NCBI GenBank assembly: GCA_025356915.1
Contig: JANXQG010000471.1
Coordinates: forward strand, 1-6,825
Reading direction: 5' to 3'
DNA length: 6,825 nucleotides
DNA from: Planctomycetota bacterium
GTDB lineage: Bacteria; Planctomycetota; Planctomycetia; Pirellulales; Thermoguttaceae
Shown: in pieces, positions 5,955 through 6,825 of the stretch
How the letters are laid out: every line of letters starts with the position of its first letter
How positions within the stretch are numbered: position 1 is the first letter of the stretch
The notes under the pieces: generated by a model
Seen by the model: only the letters and a program-made list of their open reading frames with translations
Databases searched by the model: none
What the model was told of the DNA's origin: nothing
Program-made: the position numbers and the translations under genes

Positions 5955-6825
5955 TTGCTACTCGGTCCCGTTTTTACTCGTGAAGTCGTGATTGCCCCAC
6001 GACGCACGCGGATCTACATCGCACGCAGCGCCTATGCGGCGGCCCTGTTGCTTTTGATCTGTACGGCCTGGCTGGTACTCACCGGCACGCAAATTGTCCG
6101 CGACGTGGGTGACTTGGCGCAATTTGCCGGTCTAGTCTTTCAGATTCTCGCCCCGTTGCAATTGGCCATGGCCGTATTCTTCTCCGCCATGCTGGCCGCT
6201 AGTGCCGTCGCTCAGGAAAAAGATCGGCGGACCTTTGTCCTACTGCTGTTGACGAACCTTTCAAATCAGGAACTTGTGCTGGGAAAACTCCTGGCCAGCT
6301 TGTTGCAAGTACTGGTGATGTTCGCTGCCGGGTTGCCGGTCTTCATGCTGTTATCGCTGCTGGGCGGAATTTCCGTTGGACAGATCGTTCGCACGGCGGC
6401 GGTCACGGCGGCAAGTATTATTGTCTGCGGCAGCCTCGGCTCGACGCTGGCACTATGGCGGGAAAAGACCTTTCAGGCTCTGGCCCTGTTCGTGCTGATC
6501 CTCGTCCTCTGGCTGGCCTTGGGCGAGATGCTCGCAGCCGGTGCCATGGGACACGCGCCTGCCGGTCTGCCCGCCCACGTCTGGGCGACGGCCGTCAGCC
6601 CCTGGCAGGCGATTCTGGCGGCCTCGCGGCCCTACACGCAGTCGATTCCTGGCTTGGAATGGATCGGCTCACCGATCTATCTGTATCTGCTCGTGGCAGC
6701 GGCCCTGGCCCTGCTGCTCAACGGGCTGGCCGTGGTCCGGGTGAGGGCATGGAATGCCTCGGACCAGGATGAACCGATACACAAGGCGGAAGAAGCGGGG
6801 AGCGGGGAGCAGGGAGCGGGGAGCG
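5955..6825 (+). CDS. ABC-2 type transporter permease, 3' end beyond window
   Basis: The open frame runs from a TTG at 5955 to the window edge without a stop, giving 290 residues so far. AGGGAGA (5942-5948) lies about 7 bases upstream of the TTG, and no in-frame ATG is near. The protein begins MLLGPVFTREVVIAPRR, an amphipathic cytoplasmic start typical of ABC-2 permeases. Hydrophobic segments follow at about 24-44, 57-84, 110-138, 143-166, 174-196 and 240-262. The intracellular segment AVAQEKDRRTFVLLLLTNLSNQELVLGKLLA (85-114, conserved EKDRRT...LLLT...L..GK core) is a hallmark of ABC-2 permeases that export unknown cargo, including drug and Nat/Gld-like systems. After residue 262 a charged cytoplasmic stretch passes into a Gly/Ser/Glu-rich run encoded by a 7-base tandem repeat. 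It differs from the permease at 2748-4505 and probably has its own ATPase outside the window. Planctomycete homologues are my recollection. Confidence 0.88.
   Translation, partial: MLLGPVFTREVVIAPRRTRIYIARSAYAAALLLLICTAWLVLTGTQIVRDVGDLAQFAGLVFQILAPLQLAMAVFFSAMLAASAVAQEKDRRTFVLLLLTNLSNQELVLGKLLASLLQVLVMFAAGLPVFMLLSLLGGISVGQIVRTAAVTAASIIVCGSLGSTLALWREKTFQALALFVLILVLWLALGEMLAAGAMGHAPAGLPAHVWATAVSPWQAILAASRPYTQSIPGLEWIGSPIYLYLLVAAALALLLNGLAVVRVRAWNASDQDEPIHKAEEAGSGEQGAGS
6795..6825 (+). repeat. Heptanucleotide tandem repeat (GCGGGGA) inside a gene
   Basis: Units of 7 bases follow head to tail: GCGGGGA (6795-6801), GCGGGGA (6802-6808), GCAGGGA (6809-6815), GCGGGGA (6816-6822), and the array continues past the edge. 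It lies in the frame of the second permease, coding for a repeating AGSGEQG-like peptide. Because 7 is not a multiple of 3, gain or loss of one unit would shift the frame. Similar GSGEQGA peptides appear, as I recall, in planctomycete and cyanobacterial predicted proteins. Confidence 0.75.

Noticed and set aside
6455..6772. 105-codon plus-strand frame within the second permease
   Set aside because: Out-of-frame shadow; Gly/Arg/Pro-rich, whereas the other frame gives clear membrane segments.

Overview
The window looks like chromosomal DNA of a planctomycete (Planctomycetota, probably Pirellulales or a relative). This rests on three things: the short helix-turn-helix plus receiver-like regulator, which I recognise as a planctomycete type; the style of both ABC-2 permeases; and a palindromic GTAG...CTAC repeat whose fortuitous translation (VGQAFQPDV...) I remember from many planctomycete annotations. 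The lineage comes from memory and composition, not from a search.

Layout. (1) 12-713, minus: a lipoprotein cyclophilin (peptidyl-prolyl isomerase family) with a GTG start and a good ribosome binding site, but without the usual catalytic arginine. (2) 714-1051: a divergent intergenic region holding a perfect paired palindrome (828-890), a probable extended -10 promoter (941-949) and a leader with two hairpins. (3) 1052-4505, plus: a three-gene operon with two ATGA stop/start overlaps. It encodes an unrecognised membrane-anchored protein, an ABC-2/EcsA-type ATPase and a permease of about 12 membrane segments made of two related halves. (4) 4506-4689: a convergent gap with a bidirectional intrinsic terminator. 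(5) 4690-5262, minus: the DNA-binding regulator with a degenerate receiver domain. (6) 5263-5954: 692 bases with no convincing gene, containing an interrupted palindrome, a second GTAG...CTAC element and a second extended -10 promoter. (7) 5955-6825, plus, running off the window: a second, different ABC-2 permease with a TTG start, whose coding sequence enters a 7-base tandem repeat at the window edge.

How the genes may work together. The central operon is a self-contained ABC exporter whose first gene is translationally coupled to the ATPase, so that protein is a candidate accessory subunit. The substrate cannot be told from sequence. The second permease probably belongs to another exporter whose remaining parts lie beyond the right edge. 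The regulator lies between the two but is transcribed away from the second permease and towards the first operon, and nothing directly shows that it controls either. I see no phage, CRISPR, toxin or defence island. The points most worth following are the GTAG-bounded palindromes, the heptamer array inside a gene, the degenerate receiver and the cyclophilin active site.
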